DNA of 64,000 bases from Prinia subflava. Lineage: Eukaryota; Chordata; Aves; Passeriformes; Cisticolidae. The position numbers and the translations under genes are program-made. The first letter of the stretch is position 1. Every line of letters begins with the position of its first letter. The DNA lies in contig NC_086266.1 of assembly GCF_021018805.1 (NCBI RefSeq), positions 2,418,001-2,482,000 on the forward strand, written 5' to 3'. Shown piece by piece: positions 51,324 to 63,800 of this stretch. The notes below the pieces were generated by a model, which had not been told where the DNA came from, did not search any database, and was given only the letters and a program-made list of their open reading frames with translations.

Positions 51324-51656
51324 CTAATTAGTCCACACTAAATATATAATTGTCTCTGTGTGTAAAGCTATCTGGGGGGAGCCAGTGTATTTGCATGCTA
51401 ATCTAAGGGACTGTTTTTAAAGATAGACCCCTCCTTTATAAATGGGATATCAGAAAGGTGCCAATTATGAAGAAGGGGTGCACTGCATTATAAACCAACT
51501 GCCTTGTGCAACTAACTAATTGCTCTACATGCTGCACAATCCAAAAATATAATTGACCCTGTCTGTAAAGCTATTTTTGGGAACAATAAATCATTAGCAT
51601 GCCAAAAACAAGTGCCAGTTACAAAGCAGGGAGTATGACCACTGCGACCATCTGCC
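51324..51656. promoter_or_regulatory. internally duplicated element with POU-like sites
   Basis: Two diverged copies lie in tandem. Segment 51344-51370 matches 51547-51573 at 24 of 27 positions, at an offset of 203. Both are preceded by CTAATT (51324 and 51516). A second pair, 51457-51503 and 51611-51656, shares GTGCC, TTA and CTGCC blocks at about two-thirds identity, but at an offset of 154, so copy A carries extra bases in its middle or copy B has lost them. Copy A holds the overlapping octamer pair ATTTGCATGCTAAT (51389-51402). Copy B holds ATTAGCATGCCAA (51593-51605), close to its reverse complement. No open frame or known repeat covers it. I infer an old duplicated enhancer-type element. 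Confidence 0.4.
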
Positions 51657-53407
51657 TCCTAGATGAGTGAGCTGAACGTTTCTTCCCCCCTCAATCCTCT
51701 CTTTCTTGCTGCTATCTAAAATAAAACCAGGGTTCACGGGATTTTATGTATAGGGCATTTGCAGTACTCTGCAGTAGAGGAATATCTTTCAAAGGAGTCT
51801 TCTGTTCAGACTGAAATCCTGATGGGAAGGATGCCTGTCAATGGGAGCTCTGTGTCTTTGAATGCTGTTCAGGGCTGGCAGTGATTCTCTCCCAGGGATG
51901 TTCCTTATTTCCACCTGGAGAACGGGTTCCACTCAAATACGTGCAGAAAGTCCTTTAGTCAGGCAACAGGCTGAACTTTTTCCATGACTAAGCAATAAAC
52001 ATCAGTGAATTAAAGACACAGAGGAATGGCTCTCTGTGTGCTTGGAATAACAACGGTGGGACAGCTGCTGCATCTTTTATGATCTCAACCTGAATAATCA
52101 GCTGTGCCAGAAAATACCCAAGATTTTTACAATATGTTTTTGTGTTCAGAATGCATGAAATGGTTCAAAACCACCAGCATCTTTCATGTATAAAGCACTT
52201 CTGTATTTCCAAGATCCAGATTAAACTGATATTTAAATTAACCATCTCTGTCCAAACTTCTTTTGCACTGAGATATTATTGAGAAGAAATTTCTTCTTCA
52301 CAACTTTATTACCCTTAGGGAAAGCTGCAGAGAAGTTTCCATCAGGTTGTACCACTTTGGGCAGCTCCTGGCAAATGCTTCTGATTATTTTCCTGGTCCC
52401 ATATATTCTGGTGGTAAAATAATCCAAATGTGTCTTTGTAAGTGGATGCTGTGAAGAGTCACTAAAAGACAATTGAATTATAAACTGAAATTAACTGGGT
52501 CATGTTTTCAGAGATTCTGATGGGACCTGTAAGAACATGGGTCCTGCACAATCTTGTAGTGGAGCAGGTAAGTGGAACAGAGTTTAGGAATTGTGCACCA
52601 CTCGTTCTCTGCCTTCAAGGCTTTCCCAACACGCACTGTTCATGTCAAATAAATTCTACAGTCTGCATTTGGGAATTTTGACTCCTGGGCTTTGATCCAC
52701 AGGCTTCAATTCACCTTGGGAATGTGCCAGTAAAACCCCTGGTGAAAAGCAAGCGAATAAACTTCTTGTAGAAGGGTTTACATCTGTATACAGAGGTAAA
52801 TTCCTATTTAATTATTAAATAGTAAATATTATCTCACTGAACCCAAACATCTGTCCTGCTGTGGAGCACAAGTAGCTTTGTTGCCTCACATTGCCTGGTC
52901 ATATTTATTTGCTGTTTGTAACTAAATGTGTTTTACAGACCTCTATTCCTGTTTTAATACATTTTAACTCTTCTAGAATGTCTATAATGACACTCCAGAA
53001 TGTCTATAATTTACTCATTCTTTAGCAGGCCTTCCCTTTAAACATAGAACAGATTAATTTAATTTCACAGCATTTCAGAAGAGGCATGTTCTTGAGCTGT
53101 CCTCTGAGCTGTTCTTGGAATGTTTTGTTTACTTGAATTTTCTGCCTAACTAAATGGAAACTGATAGACTGAGTCAGCAGGAAAAGGAAAAAAAAAGTAA
53201 AAAGAAAACAGAATGCAGTCAACAAAGATTTTCTTCCAAGAATTTTACAATCTAAAATATCCCAAAGTAATGACTAGCAGACAAATACTACCAGTCTGGA
53301 CAGTGAAACTTTCTTTTCTGTCATTATTCCCATGCTCTTCCATCTGCACACATATATTTGCTTGGTTCCTCACATCAGGAGAAACAGCAGATGAAGTCTG
53401 CTCTCAA

Positions 53408-53443
53408 ATTATATTACAATAAGTAATTATATTGCAATAACTA
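53408..53443. repeat. 18-bp tandem duplication
   Basis: ATTATATTACAATAAGTA (53408-53425) is followed directly by ATTATATTGCAATAACTA (53426-53443), differing at two positions. It is an AT-rich slippage duplication. Confidence 0.85.
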
Positions 53444-55483
53444 AAAAATCAACCTGATTTACCAGGATCATTTTCTAGCTTTCCCACACCATACTTTACT
53501 AATACGCCGAACTGTAGCATATTAATATTAATAAAAAGTTATTCTATGAACACAGCAATGTGTATTAATAAAATTAAGTGGTTTAACAAATGCTAAAAAT
53601 TTTGCTGTCACCAGAACTTTGTGGTAATTTATTTTTCTCTAAATACACTTTTTCAAGTCTGTTGGGAGGCACTGGAATATAGCGTGTATTTTTTTTAAAA
53701 AGTAAGTGCAATTCCCCATCATTTTTATTCATAACTTCACCAAGTAAGTACCCAGTAGTAAAGGCAACCTCATTTGTACTGGCACATCTGACTGAGAGTG
53801 CAAACTCTGAGAGCTTCTCCCCCTGAAAACTCAGCAGCTGCAGTGACATCAACCCTCCTCTTACTAAGGCACATGACTTTCCTTTCTTTTCTAGTTTCTG
53901 TTCTTTTCTAGAAACAGTAGAAATGTCTTGACAGAGCACTGAGGAAAGCCCAGCCTCTGCAGCAGCAGCCCAGAGAGGCTCCTGTGATGTAAGAATTATT
54001 CATCCCAAATCCCTTATTTGAAGCACTGAGAGGAGGAAGTGGCATACAGAGAGTGGAATAGAGAACTCGCTGCTCTTCATCAATGACACATTTTCAGTTC
54101 CCTCTAATTGCCTTAATATCTGTATCTGATGCAGGTCAATATTTGGTGGTGCCATCAGTTTCAGCTTCCAGAGCTCATAAACATTCTCAGAGTTCACATC
54201 ATCTCATGGCAGACATCACGTTCACAAAAATTATTTACTCTGATGTGAAACGCATCTTAAAATTCGTGTTCCCTAACAAGCATTAAAGCCACCTCTTAAA
54301 CTTAATTTATCATACTCTAAAATACAACTACTATTTCATAGGCCTATTTAAATTTAAAAAATCTGCAGGAATTGTAATATTTTTAATTAAGCTCCAAACT
54401 GAAAAAAGCAAATGTTTATACTAAGCAATTCCAACTTCAGGCTGAAAAGCTGGTGTGCTTACACTGGTCATAGCAAATCTGTGAGCATTATAGTGCATTC
54501 CCAGATTACCTTGAGTAATTCCAAACTAGCAGGGTTTGCAAGACATAAAACATTTGAGCAATTAAAATAAAAAACAAACAAGAACAAAAGAATAATAGCT
54601 GACAAAAATTTTCCTTTTTTCCCATGCCTTTAACTCACTGCCCCACTGAGAACACACTACTGACTTCTAACATGCAACTAAATCAATGTTAAAATTCTCT
54701 TCAGTGCCCCTGCAGCATCTGCTTCACTGATTGGTGTCAGATGAGGTAAAATTTTAGTCTTTATTCTGTAGGATTCTGCAGTGAACAGCAGATGCTTAGC
54801 TATTGTCTCAAACAAGCAGAATCTAAGCAGTCAAGACAACCATATCACAAACAACTGTTAGAATAATCACATAATATGAGTATTCAATGCACTGCCTCCT
54901 TCTCCATTTCTTAGATCTTACAAACTATATGGAAGACAAGAATTTTGTGATGTAATCCTCCTCCTTCACTTTTACATAGGGAATGTAATCTGTTAGAACT
55001 GTAATAATTTAATGCAATTAGATCCATCAAACCACATGGAAACCCCCTCAAATTTATAAAGACATTTATTTAATCAAGTATTTCAAGTTCAGGGTCATAC
55101 ACTGTGCACCCTAACAATTCCCTGACTGTACACAGGCTGCCTGGCCATGGCAGAAGTGGAATGTTATTAACTAATATACACACTCCAAAACTTGACCTAT
55201 TCCTTCCTTTCTTGTTATTTTGCTTCTCTCTTTTAAGACCTATTTATGCTCATTTATCAAAATGTTTGGAAGCCAAAAAGGAAAAGAAAATAATAAATTA
55301 AAAAAAAAGAGTAGTTTTTATCTCCAAGTTTTAAAGGAAATAAAGGCTAACAATGGTACTTTGAATTTATCCTCTTCTTCATAGGATATGAAATATGAAG
55401 AAAGAAAAGGAACTGTCATACTGTCTTCAATGCAGATCTAAAGAAAATGCAAAGAAAAGTCAAACAAGCAGCTTTTTGATAGC

Positions 55484-55920
55484 TGATTAAAAATGATAAT
55501 ACGTAGGTTTCCTCTTCATTAGAGGCAACACTACATATTCTGGATTAACTTTAAGCATGTGAAATGACCTTGGTGAACTTGTTCCAGGAGTTTCACCAGA
55601 CCTTTGCTCAAATGCTCTGAGATCAGCAGTATTTCTGTGATTGGCAAGATCTGCATTTTGATCCGGGAGCTGCAGAAAGCACCTCCGCATGTCCAGCTGC
55701 TGGGAATGGGGAATGGATCCTGCTGCAGCCAGACTTTTGTTATTTATGGCCTGGTGGACATGCAGTGCTGCTAAATGTCATCCTGATCAAGCAGTCCTAC
55801 TGCAAGATGAACTTTGTTAGTGGTCAGGCTCTCATGGGCATTGTAATAAACTTCTTTGGCATCCTTCGGGTATTGAAGTCTCTCTCCTCCAAAGCTTTAC
55901 TCCAATCATTGAATCAGGGT
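55484..55920 (-). pseudogene. possible decayed protein-coding relic
   Basis: On the minus strand a 42-codon frame is open from about 55910 down to a stop near 55772, and contains KDAKEVYYNAHESL. A second frame, shifted by one base, is open from there for about 95 codons to a stop at 55484-55486, and contains SPRSFHMLKVNPEYVVLPL. Joining them by one frameshift would give a continuous frame of some 135 codons with an ordinary, non-repetitive composition. I recognise no family. There is no poly(A) tail or obvious splice site. Chance is a serious alternative, since single frames of this length occur elsewhere in the window. Confidence 0.15.
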
Positions 55921-56405
55921 TGAGACTAAAATCTTATAAAATTAGAACTGCCATCACAGTGATTTCACTGTTGCAGTATCTATAGATCTATACATTTATA
56001 TAGCTATAAAATCCTTTCCCTGGCTCCTTTGCATTACTCTGCAGTATTTCTATTCAAGGCTTCCTAGTGGGAGCTGCTGCTGAATTGTGTGGTGACAGGG
56101 TTTGCTTTCATAATCAATTATGAATTCCACTGAAAAAGGCAATCCAATTATTCCCCAGCTCCCAACTATGCCAAGCACAAGAGCTTATGAGGCCACACAT
56201 TCAGTCAGATAAGGGAACGGATCCAGCTTAAAACTGACCAAAGAAAATAGTTAGCCCTCATTTGGGCGACCCCATGGCCACATGCCAATGGAAATGGGGA
56301 GAATCTTCTTCCAAGAATTTACAGTGTCTCAATATCAGCACTCTAATTCACCTATGGATTTTCCATTTTCACTTCTCAGGACACAGCCCCCATTTTTACA
56401 CAGAT

Positions 56406-56445
56406 TGTGTTGCCTGTTCCTATCCTGTGTTGCCTGTTCCTGTCC
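56406..56445. repeat. 20-bp tandem duplication
   Basis: Two adjacent 20-base units, TGTGTTGCCTGTTCCTATCC (56406-56425) and TGTGTTGCCTGTTCCTGTCC (56426-56445), differ at a single position. This implies a recent duplication. Confidence 0.95.
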
Positions 56446-56654
56446 ATGCAGCTTGCTGAGTCTGCATTTGTCTGTACTCAGTGAATAGGTAGATTTGTTT
56501 GCACAGTCTGAGGTCACAGAGTAACACAAACTGCTCTTCATGGGTGCCCTGACCAGGGCATGACCTGCCACCCAAACAACTTTTACATCACCCTTAGATA
56601 CCCACCATGATTTTCCATCTATCATTCACGTGCAGAAATGCAGAGTCAGACCTT

Positions 56655-56895
56655 CTCCTGTCCCCACACCAACACGGTTAAAACTCCCCCATTTCCATGA
56701 TGATTCCCTATTAACAACTGCTTTTTGATAACTATCAGTTAGCCAGCACTTAATCCACTTCAGATGGGCTTTGCTGATATTGTAGAGTGTTAATTTTTTA
56801 TCAGAATGTAACACAGTAGAAAGTCAGATGCTGTACAAAAGTCTATTACATCTACATTCACAAGAAAGCCCACCCTATTATCACCACAATTTTAC
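56655..56895 (-). repeat. old CR1-like LINE fragment
   Basis: On the plus strand the stretch reads as the antisense of the conserved CR1 3' region found in turtles, crocodiles and birds. TTAACAACTGCTTTTTGATA and CTATCAGTTAGCCAGCACTT are followed by TTAATCCACTTC, GCTGATATTGTAGAGTGTTA, TTTATCAGAATGTAACACAG and finally GCTGTACAAAAGTCTATTAC. The element is therefore on the minus strand. It is better preserved than the copy at 20230-21012 and comes from a related subfamily. The open frame 56626-56814 lies inside it and is not a gene. Confidence 0.88.
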
Positions 56896-57251
56896 AACTT
56901 GAGCTTCCAAAGCTGCTAAATTCTTTTCCATTTTTTAGCATTCCACGTCAAAGTTTTCAACCTTGAGCAGTAAGTGAAAAAATGGAAATTAAATAATTTA
57001 CCAGTTTGAGATTCTAACCAGTAAATTGCTGTGAATTTGTAACCACACTATCATTTTCATTGTACTACATTGGCCATTTAGGTGAATGATAACCCAGGAG
57101 ACAGCACCACGCAGGGCTAGCAAACAAGTAAATCATTTAGATTGCACACTGCTTTCAGCTGAAAAAGGGGCAGTAAATCTGTCCTGCCATTGCCTTCCCT
57201 TTTGTTGGATTTTCAGGATGGTGCAGTCTTTTCATTGAAACAAATAATAAG

Positions 57252-57300
<49 letters not shown>

Positions 57301-57772
57301 ATTTAATTTATTGTCTGGGTTTTGCGCATAATGACTGAGGCTGACCAATGCAAGGCAGTGCCCTGGAAGAACAGGCTTAGCCATTTAAAATCGTGCCAGA
57401 TATAACACACAGCTGGCTTTGAACAGATGAGAAAATTCTGGTTACAGCATGGCACCATCTAATGGCTTCGGCTTTAACTGCAACAACTCAAACAGCGTTA
57501 AGTGCTGACCATACAAATTGCCCTTCTATCATTATTCTGCTCACCCATCTCACTATGTAGCAAAGCCATATGGAAGAAAACAAAAAGAGGAAATAATGTA
57601 AGTTTAAAATATAAATCTGGGCTGACAACTTATGTGGTAGTACCAACTGCAACCTATTTTTAACCATGACTGAACATTTTGGTTCCAAGAGAAGTATTTT
57701 AAAATAAACAAAATTTAGGTATACAAAGAGCACAGTGTTGTCTGTACACAGAAATTAGAAAATATTGTATTT
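56896..57772. other. gene-free stretch around a poly(A) run
   Basis: Unique AT-rich sequence on both sides of the 46-base A run. It has no open frame of interest and no recognisable repeat. There is no AATAAA hexamer close enough to the A run to mark a transcript end, and no target-site duplication is apparent by eye. Confidence 0.5.
57252..57297. repeat. uninterrupted 46-base poly(A) run
   Basis: Forty-six consecutive A without interruption, preceded by AAATAATAAG and followed by GAGATTTAATTT. Bird CR1 elements do not end in poly(A), so this is not a CR1 tail. It may be an expanded homopolymer, the tail of a retrocopy whose body has decayed, or partly an assembly or sequencing artefact. Confidence 0.97.
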
Positions 57773-57840
57773 TCATAGAACTATAAAATGGTTTGGGTTG
57801 GAAGGTACCTCAAAGATCATCCCGTTCCAGCTCCACATCC
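57773..57840 (-). repeat. CR1 LINE 3' end, minus orientation
   Basis: The stretch TCATAGAACTATAAAATGGT is followed by TTGGGTTGGAAGGTACCTCA and AAGATCATCCCGTTCCA. It is the antisense of the avian CR1 3' terminus, including a decayed copy of its terminal 8-base repeat at the low-coordinate end. Only about 68 bases remain, so it is severely 5'-truncated. With the copy at 30890-31115 it is the strongest evidence for an avian (or at least archosaur) genome. Confidence 0.92.
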
Positions 57841-60800
57841 ATGATAATTAAATAGTCACAGAATCATATATTATAACTTTGCATTTATGTAATATATTTA
57901 GAGGTCTGTTCCAACTACAGATCCTTGCCACTGGAATACAAAAACCCTCTGGCAAAATTGACATATAAAAATGTAGACACAGTTCTTGTTTACAGGGATA
58001 GTTGTAGAAGCAAGAAAGAGAAACAACAGCCTGAGGCATTGACAACAAGTTCTTTCCAGCTGGAAACCCCATGCACATAAGGTAAACTGCTTTACAAGGT
58101 AAGCAGAGGAACAGATTCACCACTGGCTGTACAAACACAAAACAAAAGACCACCAGAGCATACACACGGGGAAATAAGGAATAGGTGCATAAATGTCTAC
58201 ATTGGGGGGTTTTGTATGAGAAGAAATCAGAGCATTTGGAAATGGATGGCATTAAAACTAAAGGAAAAAATTCACCATCTTCCTACACTGAAGAGAAAAC
58301 AGAATACAGATCCAGACCCAGTGGACTGGCTCCTGTTTGGCAGAAATATTTGTACAGTTGTATCCCTTACGCTGACTTTAAAAGTGACTTCAGTGATATT
58401 CCTCCTCTTCCTTTAATACAAATAATTCAAATACAAATAAAACAAATTAATCATTCAAGCTCAGTGGCAGAGAACAGACCTTTCAACAAATAGCACACTC
58501 TCCTTTCTGCATAAATCAGGCTCATCTGGCTGGACAATCTTCATCCAGAGGTTGAAAAAACTGGTTTTGTAAATATTCTGCCCTCCACTCTCAGTCAGAA
58601 TCTCTGCTTTCCCCAGTTCTCTAAAATCATGTCACATCCTATTGAAGTGTTAAGGAGAAAGACAGAAAAATGCAAATTGCTGTTCACGTTGAATGACAGT
58701 TTAGAGGGTTTGTGTAGCACAATTCAGAAACTCTACATTATTTTACTGCTTGCATGTCTATCCTCTGCTACTGACTGCTCCAACTACAGTGCCACACACT
58801 CCTGCTCAGAAAACAACTGTCATAATTTGTTAATTGAACTTTTTTTTTCTTAGCAGAGTACTTCCACAAATTTCCTCCTAACTAGTTCCTCTAAAGTTTT
58901 GTCTTAAAGTCTTGGTAATGAAAAAAAAAAAACCTTGGGAGAAAGATTGTCATATATTTGTAAATCAATAATCTGACACTAAACTGAAAAAGGCATTTTA
59001 TAAGAGGAAAGGAGTATAAATGCTGAGAAGATCATACTTGTAGATCATTTTTCAGTAGCGTCCCATGGCATACAAGATACTCTTAACCAAACAGTGACTA
59101 CATTTTAATTTAATTTCTACAGTTCTTAGCAGAATTCTCAAGACAGTGGAATAATCAGCACACAGAAGGGTGAGCAGTCCAGAGCCTCCCTGAAGGAGAT
59201 CCCTCACCCTGCATTTTAATCACTCAGGAATGTATGAAGAAAAGATAATGCTATATGTAATACATATAAAATAATTTGGATACATTTCAATGGTGTCTGC
59301 TTAAGATGATTCCAAACTTCTTTAAATCTCCCCACTAAGTCTATTCTGGTATTATCAGCAAAGCTGAAAAGGGCAAATAAAGCAGGGGCGAGAAGCATAA
59401 AAAAAGCCATACCATTAACTCAGATATAATGAATAATCACTTATAGCACTCTAAACCGTTCTTAAAATCCATGGAAACTTTGCTTATGTGAAGTTTCACT
59501 CTTACAGAGCCTTCTCTGAATTTCCCTTCAGTGGGATTTCTTCTGACAATCAGGCACTGCAGATGGGTTCTGCTCTGCTGGTGCTGGGTGCTCACAGCCT
59601 GACAGACTGTACAGATGAGGGGATGTGTAACACTGGAAAGGGGCAGCAGATTACGAGTCTGATTTCCATAACCTTTCTGTCCTTCTGCTCCCCACGGGAT
59701 GATCCTGCAGTGGCATCATGCAGGGTTTGTACACCCCATTATGTGGGTCTGCAAGGAGCTCATGGGCTGTTGGGTACCTAATCAGCCTCTCCCAGAGGCA
59801 AACAAGACACTTCAAAGGAGGAACAAAAAAGGAAGAGCCCTGCTTAATTAGTGCTCAGCTAAGAGGAGCAGACTTGGGGGAAGACACTGATCCCTGTCAG
59901 AGTCCCTTGGTAGAGAGGAGGGCCTGGCAAAAGCTGTTCCCTTCTTTGGCTGCCAGTGCTGAATTTCCTGAGCCAGGGCAGCACAGACACTTCCATGAGT
60001 CAGCGGTTCAGAGAAAAGAACAAAGGATCTGCTGTCAAAACACCCCAGAAACAAACAAAAATGGAGCACTCCTGTATGTCCAGGTCTCATTTTACACACA
60101 CCAGATTAAATAGAGGTTTCCCTGTCTCAAGCAGAGGTTACATCCATTCAGTCCCTCGGGCGACCCAGGGCTGTGTGGAGCAGCAGAATGAAGCTGTAAA
60201 AGGCTTTTAAACATTAACTTTGTAAACTTCTGCATTATAAAGTACATTAAAAGACTTGGTTTTGTTATAACAAGTGGGTTTAGGTGTTTTTCTTTCTTTT
60301 TAGCTAAGAAATGTCAGAAACTGAATCTGGTCTTTGGTGACCATGAGAGTGGATGGTATCTGAAGAGAGAACAATTTTCTAAGGCAAACATTTATTCAAT
60401 AAGGAGCTCATAAACAGATACTAAATAAAGGAACAAATGAATCCTGAGTTTCTTGTACAGAATTTCTACTTCCCAGAATTGTGAACAACATACGTATCTT
60501 ATCTGGCCCTTTTCAGGTTATCAATATATTATTCAAAACAGTAAATAAAAAAAATTAGGAAAATTTAAAAAATGACCAAGAAAAGTTTCAATGGATTTTT
60601 ATACCTGGGCCTTGTCTTTAGCAGAAACAGATTATGAAAAAATACTGTTCCAGAAGAATTTTTTTAAACAAGATTTCACTATCAAACCAGCTAGATATTT
60701 TCTGCATAACTGTTTTATGTATGCATGTGTATACATGAATTTAAATAAAACCATTTTGTCCTTTTCTTTGGTATGACTAATTTTAATTTTAAATTTTATT

Positions 60801-63800
60801 TTTCAATTCAATTTTTCTCTCTCCAACTGCACCTTGAATCAAAGTTGGGATAACTAGGTACACAGATATTAACAGAATATACCATTTGAGTGTAGAGACC
60901 TCCAACATGAATATTTTCTCTCAGAAATCTTTTAATTTCTTGCTTGCATCTTGCTGTGTTGGAAACAAAGTAGATTGATTGCTCATAATACCCAGGAGAA
61001 TTCAAGGCATTGACAGCTGAGGAAAGGGACAGAAGCTTTGGAGACATTAAAATAACAGAGAAAAGAGTTTAGAAACAGACTCTATTCAAACTGCTTCACA
61101 TCCTAGATTATGAAACCTACTCACGTCTAGAGGATACCACTTTGTTTTCAAAGACCAAATGAAGTGCATAGTCAGATTTATCATATGCTTCAAAAAAAGA
61201 GAGTTATGTTCTCTGAATAAGGAGTCCGTGCTCTAAAGCACAGCAAAACCAATGTACAATTTCCCTATTTTGTGATTTCAAAGAAGACTGCAAAAGTAGA
61301 AGGGTGTGAAGATCAACAGTCAGCAAACAGTCAAAAAGCTTTCTGATGATGAATAAGCCCCTTTGAAGTGGTCTACTTCAATATTGTTATTTCTGGAATT
61401 TCAAGCATGAACTCCACGAGCAACCAGACTCCACGTTTCTATTCAGTGGCAATAAAAGTCAGCTAATTTGGTACCAACTACAACAGGATGTTCTCGTTTA
61501 TGTATGGTTTTTATCTCATAAAGGACAAATCTGCCAAATTTCACAAGATATTTCCTTATTAAAGGGAATTTTAGACATGGAGGAGCCAATGTTAGAGTGC
61601 AGATCTCTAATTTTTTTTCCATTGAAATGAAAATTTCACACTAGGAAAATACAATTCAGTTCTGAATGTATTCATTAGCTTTTTGCATTTCTTCTTAATT
61701 TGATGACAAAGACATTAAAAGGATGTCATATTATAGTAAATGCAGTTTTGACAATGGGTTCACTCATCCATTGTACTAAGTCAGAAAAGGTTCTTGTATT
61801 AAAACAGCTTAAAATTTTCAAAGAATCATCTCAAAAGGTGATTAATTTACATGTTAGCTTAAGGAAAAAATCCTGTCACCTCCATTTTCATTTTTTCCCT
61901 TAAAAAGTAGTCAAAACATATTTGCACATCGCAACACGATTGAATGCCCCCCCCCGAAAAATAACAGTGCATAAATTACAAAGCAAGCTTTTCACAGCAA
62001 ACACAGATCTGTGCACAAGTTAGAATAACATTCTCTTAATCCCTAAAGCACAGCAGTGATAAATGCATCTTTAATATGTTCAAAAGCTGTTACTTTTCCT
62101 TTTTTTTTCTAACCAAACTGCAGTGCTATGAGCTGAAACTTCTCTCATTGCATTGCTGCAGGCAGTGGATCTCTGCACACACTTTCATCCTGTGAATGTA
62201 GGTGAGAGAAGAAACCAACGCCTGTTTTCCTGTCTTCAAATAAAGGCATTTGTAGCTAGACAGGAATCTGTGAGATATCAAACAGGCTCATGAAACCTGA
62301 CTGCTCTGAAAGGGACTGCCTGAGAGCTCGGCTTTCATTTGAGAAATAAACATCTGAAGTTGTTATCAGCTGCAAATGCTTTCACTTGGGGTCCAACACT
62401 AACTTTCTTGTAGAAACACTAATATTTAAAGTAACACCAGAATCTGCTGTATGTTAACTGAGTCACAGTATTTGTCTATCATTACTATATTACTTTCAGA
62501 AACTTCTAGGCATTGAAAATATAAGCTTCTATAAATCTAACAAAAAATATAGGTATAATTCAATGCCTGAATAAAATTTCCTAACAGTTGTTTCAATTTC
62601 CTGCCACACAGTCTAACTATAAATTGATTATAATCAATAAGAAATCTTTCATCTCTTAATATGTACCTGTCTTTCTGTGAAAATGTAGCTGGATTATAAA
62701 ACAGTAAAATAACAAAGTGATATTTGTGGGAAAAGCACTAATTCACAACCTTGCTTGTACCTGCTCAACATTCTGTATTTATATAGAAGTCAGCTCCCAA
62801 ATAACCAGAAGATCAAAATAGTTGCTTGTCACAGCATGCAAAGAAAAGGGAATTTTCTTTATCTGCACACACAGTTCTTTGAAGCTGTCCTGTGAGAGGT
62901 ATATCTCAATTAAATATCACTGTTTCCCCTCTCTGCCCACCAAAAAAAAAAAGATTGCAAACCCTTCTATTATGCCTAGGGGGATGGATGAAAAATTACA
63001 AACATTGCCAAGTGTGTAACTAGAAAAACTGCCTTGAAGTGGGTGGGGGTGTTTAGATCTTGGCAGCTGCTGTGTAATCAAAAGCTTTTACAAAAGCTAA
63101 AGTAATTTAAGTCTTGTCAGAGAGGCTCACTGGTTCTGGTAGTTATTTTCCTGCAGACACCATCAGTTGATCAGATTTTCACACAGATTTGCTGGGGCTG
63201 TCACCCTCGACAGGACCAGCCCACAAAAGGACAAGATTTTAGAAATAATGCAGAATCCATCCTTTAGAGAGCATGAAATGTAGCTAAGAACTGAAACTCT
63301 GCTATTTGTTTGCTAATTTCTTTAAGTCCTAAGTTAACCAGAGAAATCAGGAAGGTCAAGAAAGGAACCCTCCATGGCTGACAGGGACACTCAGGACATC
63401 TTTACTGATATTTCTAAGGGAAGATTTTTGTTTAAAAGCCAAAGGACAAATACAAAAAGCTTGAGCATAATCAAGCAACAAGTGTTTCTTAAATAAACAG
63501 AATATGAATCCTTTCCTGAATGATGGATTATAATTTTGTATTTATAAATCATATATTCAATTGGTCAGGTGTCTTCTGAGATTGAGTCACATACCAACAT
63601 GCAATCAAACAAATTTTAAAAAATATTTTTATTAAACACATGAAATGCACAACAACTCCCAAGGAGAATGCCACAATATAAGCAGAACACCCACATAACT
63701 TCTTTTTTTTCCATGTGCACAGAGACCTATGATTAAAGTCTGAGCTCCCATGGTTTTGATGCATACAAATATGTGTTACACACACTGTCTCAGCAGGCAC

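Larger units (their letters stand above)
51657..56654. other. gene-free block with short duplications
   Basis: No supportable gene. A 14-base repeat, AGAATGTCTATAAT, occurs twice about 22 bases apart near 52976 and 52998. An 18-bp tandem duplication is at 53408-53443 and a 20-bp one at 56406-56445. The 118-codon minus-strand frame at 53583-53939 and the relic-like frames at 55484-55920 are discussed elsewhere. Confidence 0.5.

Noticed and set aside
53583..53939. 118-codon minus-strand frame with a charged C-terminal half
   Set aside because: It contains a run of lysine codons from an A-rich tract and resembles no known family. No acceptor or donor fits its ends.
57848..58252. 134-codon minus-strand Cys/Phe-rich frame next to a CR1 end
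   Set aside because: It has no CR1 reverse-transcriptase or endonuclease motif, and the adjacent CR1 is only a 68-base non-coding 3' end.
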